Positions 61,626-64,000 of a stretch of DNA of 64,000 nt are shown piece by piece. The stretch is taken from the NCBI RefSeq assembly GCF_008274825.1, contig NZ_CP030848.1, positions 1,240,001-1,304,000 of the forward strand. Direction: 5' to 3'. A program made the position numbers and the translations under genes. The DNA is from Sphingobacterium hotanense (lineage in GTDB: Bacteria; Bacteroidota; Bacteroidia; Sphingobacteriales; Sphingobacteriaceae). The notes beneath the pieces were generated by a model that did no database searches, was not told the origin of the DNA, and saw only the letters and a list, made by a program, of their open reading frames with translations. Numbering within the stretch: position 1 is the stretch's first letter; the number at the start of each line of letters is the position of its first letter.

Positions 61626-64000
61626 CTAATGAGCACTCAAATTCTTTTTCTTCTCTTCATCGAAATTCGCTTCCAATTCAGCAAGTTTCTTTTTACCGTA
61701 TGCTAGACGTGTAATTACAACGAATAGTACCGGTACGAAGAAGATGGCTAAGAATGTCGCTGCGGTCATCCCTCCGAATACTGTCCAGCCGATTGTTTGG
61801 CGTGAAACAGCACCTGCGCCCGTTGAAAGCATCAAAGGAATAATACCTAAGATAAACGCCAAGGATGTCATGATAATTGGACGAAGACGAAGTTTTACGG
61901 CGTCTAATGTTGCGTCTAATAGGTTCATTCCGATATCCACACGTTCTTTTGCAAACTCCACGATCAAGATCGCATTTTTCGCGGCAAGACCGATGATAGT
62001 TACTAGACCGATCTGCGCAAAGATGTTGTTATCCAGTTGCGGCAATAAGGTCAGGGCAAGAATTGCTCCGAACACACCCAATGGAACGGATAACAGGATT
62101 GAGAATGGCACGGACCAACTTTCGTATAGCGAAGCTAACAGCAGGAATACGAATAGAATACAGAGCGCGAAGATTTGGATGGTCTTGCTGCCGGATTGTT
62201 TCTCTTGCAACGATATTCCGGAGAACTCGTATGAATAACCGTCTGTTAATGTTTGTGCTGCTACTTCTTCTAGTGCTGCAATCGCATCCCCAGAAGAATA
62301 TCCAGGAGCCGCTTCACCCGATAACTGGATCGAACGGAAAATGTTAAAGTGGTTGACGATCGAAGGATTCGTAATCAAATCATAACGTACTAAGTTGGTC
62401 AATGGAACAGGTTGTCCTTGTACATTCTTGACGTATAATTTATTGAGATCCTCAATATGCATTCTATAGCTGGTATCTGCCTGTGTTACGACGCGGAAGT
62501 TACGACCATATTTGGTAAAGTCATTCACATAGCTACTACCCATATAAGCTGAAATAGTGCTGTAGATATTGGTCAATGGTACACCCATTCTCTTGGCCAT
62601 TTCACGATCTACATTGAGTTTGTAGTTTGGCGAATTACTATTGAATAGGGTATAGGCCATCCCAATCTCAGGACGTTGATTTGCTGCGGCTAAGAATTTA
62701 CCGATCATCGCCTCAAACTGTTTGATATCTACCGTCTGTCTATCCTGAATTTCCATGGTGAAACCGCCAGATGATCCAAGACCCGGGATTGGCGGAGGCG
62801 TGGCAGCAATAACAGAAGCTTTAGTATAACCACGGTATTTACCCATGATCGCTCCGGTAATATCCGTTACTGTTTTCTCGCGTTCTCCCCAAGGATAAAG
62901 CGAAACGAATAGACTGGCGCCGTTAGGTTTCGCCGATCTATTCAATAAGTTCATCCCGTTAATTGCCGTTACATATTGAATTTCTGGGAAAGTCTTTCGC
63001 AAATCTTCCGATAATTCCTGTAATACAGCCTCTGTACGGGCACTAGATGCACCTTCTGGAAGGTTGACTCCCATAAAGAATATACCAGCGTCCTCGGCAG
63101 GAATAAAGCCTGTTTTCTTATTCGTGAACATCAGTCCTGTTCCAACAAATATACAAAGCAAGATAATCAAGGCTAATGGAGCCGCTTTTATCACCTTCTT
63201 AACGCCTTTTGAATAACGATAAGTTACTTTATCGAACCAGACGTTGAATTTGTAGAAGAACTTGTTTAGGCCTTTAGAATCCTTGTGAATTGCTGTTGGC
63301 TTCAACATGATCGAACATAATGCTGGCGTCAGCGAAAGGGCGATAAATGCCGATAACATTACGGATACGGCAATGGTAATAGCGAACTGTTGATAAAGCT
63401 GACCCACCATCCCCGGGATAAATCCTACAGGAACGAATACTGCCGCTAAGATCAGGGCAATGGCAATAACCGGTGCGGTAATATCTTGCATCGCGCGTCG
63501 CGTCGCTTCTTTGGCGTCCATCTTATAATGGTCGATATAGTGCTGCACGGCTTCCACCACAACGATGGCATCATCCACCACAATACCGATCGCGAGGACG
63601 AAGGCAAGCATCGTTAAGTTGTTTACCGAGAATCCGAATATCGTAAAGAAGATGAACGTACCGACAATAGAAACAGGAATCGCTAGCAATGGAATCAAGG
63701 TTGCTCTCCAACTTTGTAGGAAGAAGAATACAACAAGAGTTACTAAGATCAATGCTTCGATCAAGGTATGAATTACCGAGCTGATGGATGCATTAACAAC
63801 AGAAACCGTTTCATATGCGACTACATAGTCTACGCCCTTAGGGAAGGATTTTTTTAACTCCTCTAATGCCTTGTAAATACCATCTGCAGTCTCAACGGCA
63901 TTTCCTCCCGGTGTTTGCGAGATCATCATACCAGAGGTTGTCTCACCGTTTACTTTCGTCGTGATACCGTAGTTGAATTGTCCAAGCTCAACGCGGGCTA
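61626..64000 (-). CDS. RND efflux transporter, AcrB/HAE1 type, partial (N-terminus outside window)
   Basis: The frame is open to base 64000 and 791 residues are visible, about three quarters of a typical 1050-residue pump. Family motifs include VNGETTSGMMISQTPGGNAV and VSIVGTFIFFTIFGFSVNNL. The proton-relay IGIVVDDAIVVVEAV is present, as is AAKNAILIVEFAKERVDIGM, with GAVSRQTIGWTVFGGMTAAT at the end. It acts in the inner membrane with a periplasmic adaptor and outer-membrane channel, which probably lie upstream, beyond the window. The stop abuts a heptad array and a terminator follows. Confidence 0.95.
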   Translation of the reverse strand, partial: ARVELGQFNYGITTKVNGETTSGMMISQTPGGNAVETADGIYKALEELKKSFPKGVDYVVAYETVSVVNASISSVIHTLIEALILVTLVVFFFLQSWRATLIPLLAIPVSIVGTFIFFTIFGFSVNNLTMLAFVLAIGIVVDDAIVVVEAVQHYIDHYKMDAKEATRRAMQDITAPVIAIALILAAVFVPVGFIPGMVGQLYQQFAITIAVSVMLSAFIALSLTPALCSIMLKPTAIHKDSKGLNKFFYKFNVWFDKVTYRYSKGVKKVIKAAPLALIILLCIFVGTGLMFTNKKTGFIPAEDAGIFFMGVNLPEGASSARTEAVLQELSEDLRKTFPEIQYVTAINGMNLLNRSAKPNGASLFVSLYPWGEREKTVTDITGAIMGKYRGYTKASVIAATPPPIPGLGSSGGFTMEIQDRQTVDIKQFEAMIGKFLAAANQRPEIGMAYTLFNSNSPNYKLNVDREMAKRMGVPLTNIYSTISAYMGSSYVNDFTKYGRNFRVVTQADTSYRMHIEDLNKLYVKNVQGQPVPLTNLVRYDLITNPSIVNHFNIFRSIQLSGEAAPGYSSGDAIAALEEVAAQTLTDGYSYEFSGISLQEKQSGSKTIQIFALCILFVFLLLASLYESWSVPFSILLSVPLGVFGAILALTLLPQLDNNIFAQIGLVTIIGLAAKNAILIVEFAKERVDIGMNLLDATLDAVKLRLRPIIMTSLAFILGIIPLMLSTGAGAVSRQTIGWTVFGGMTAATFLAIFFVPVLFVVITRLAYGKKKLAELEANFDEEKKKNLSAH

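Noticed and set aside
61408..61629. 73-codon plus-strand frame at the end of the RND gene
   Set aside because: It spans two terminators and a heptad array and overlaps the convergent gene end; composition is not protein-like.

Overview
The window comes from a Bacteroidota genome, most likely a Sphingobacteriaceae member close to Sphingobacterium or Pedobacter. This rests on a SusC/SusD pair, a second TonB receptor with an N-terminal carboxypeptidase-regulatory-like domain, a PUR-alpha-like DUF3276 protein, a LytS/LytTR pair, a short AMP nucleosidase, and many -7 boxes of the form TAnnTTTG with little Shine-Dalgarno signal. No rRNA, tRNA, CRISPR array, transposase or phage gene was found. The genus is an inference.

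Layout. 1-2.3 kb: a partial TonB receptor. 2.5-6.2 kb: a DUF819 membrane protein divergent from two Gfo/Idh/MocA oxidoreductases. 6.2-8.8 kb: an OmpA-type lipoprotein-like protein and queE. 9.3-12.5 kb: the translation operon thrS-infC-rpmI-rplT. 12.5-30.2 kb: an accessory catabolic locus. On the minus strand it has susC-susD-metallophosphoesterase and a DeoR regulator. On the plus strand it has two major-facilitator transporters, an FAD oxidoreductase, an exported EEP phosphodiesterase-fold protein, a 2-hydroxyacid dehydrogenase, two FGGY kinases, a histidine phosphatase and an exported glycerophosphodiester phosphodiesterase. 30.4-39.2 kb: rimK, its zinc-protease partner and the purine genes purM, purH and purN, with a DNA glycosylase, an esterase and a thioredoxin-like protein. 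39.4-43.5 kb: a LiaF-like / LytS / LytTR / serine hydrolase operon. 43.8-60.8 kb: mostly housekeeping genes (DUF3276, DPP IV, dxr, rseP, carA, eno, ftsB-like, FkbM, cystathionine beta-synthase, amn, clpX, clpP, an orphan HsdR-N domain, holA, an outer-membrane protein). 61.6-64 kb: a partial RND efflux pump.

How the genes work together. The 12.5-30.2 kb locus looks like a complete scavenging system: outer-membrane capture (SusCD), three exported phosphoester or phosphodiester hydrolases, inner-membrane uptake including a ribitol/arabinitol-type polyol permease, two sugar kinases and a DeoR-type sensor. My inference is that it consumes a phosphodiester-linked polyol or sugar, possibly a teichoic-acid-like or glycerophosphodiester material. 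The substrate cannot be read from sequence.

The most unusual structure lies between genes. Period-7 arrays of TTAGnnn sit at or on gene 3' ends, usually as inverted pairs enclosing 150-550 bp blocks. Two further repeat families fill or neighbour these blocks: a 44-bp unit (GAACCAGGAAAGGAAGGAT core) and an AAAGGG-rich hairpin element. An attenuator-like leader with a 20-codon open frame precedes carA.
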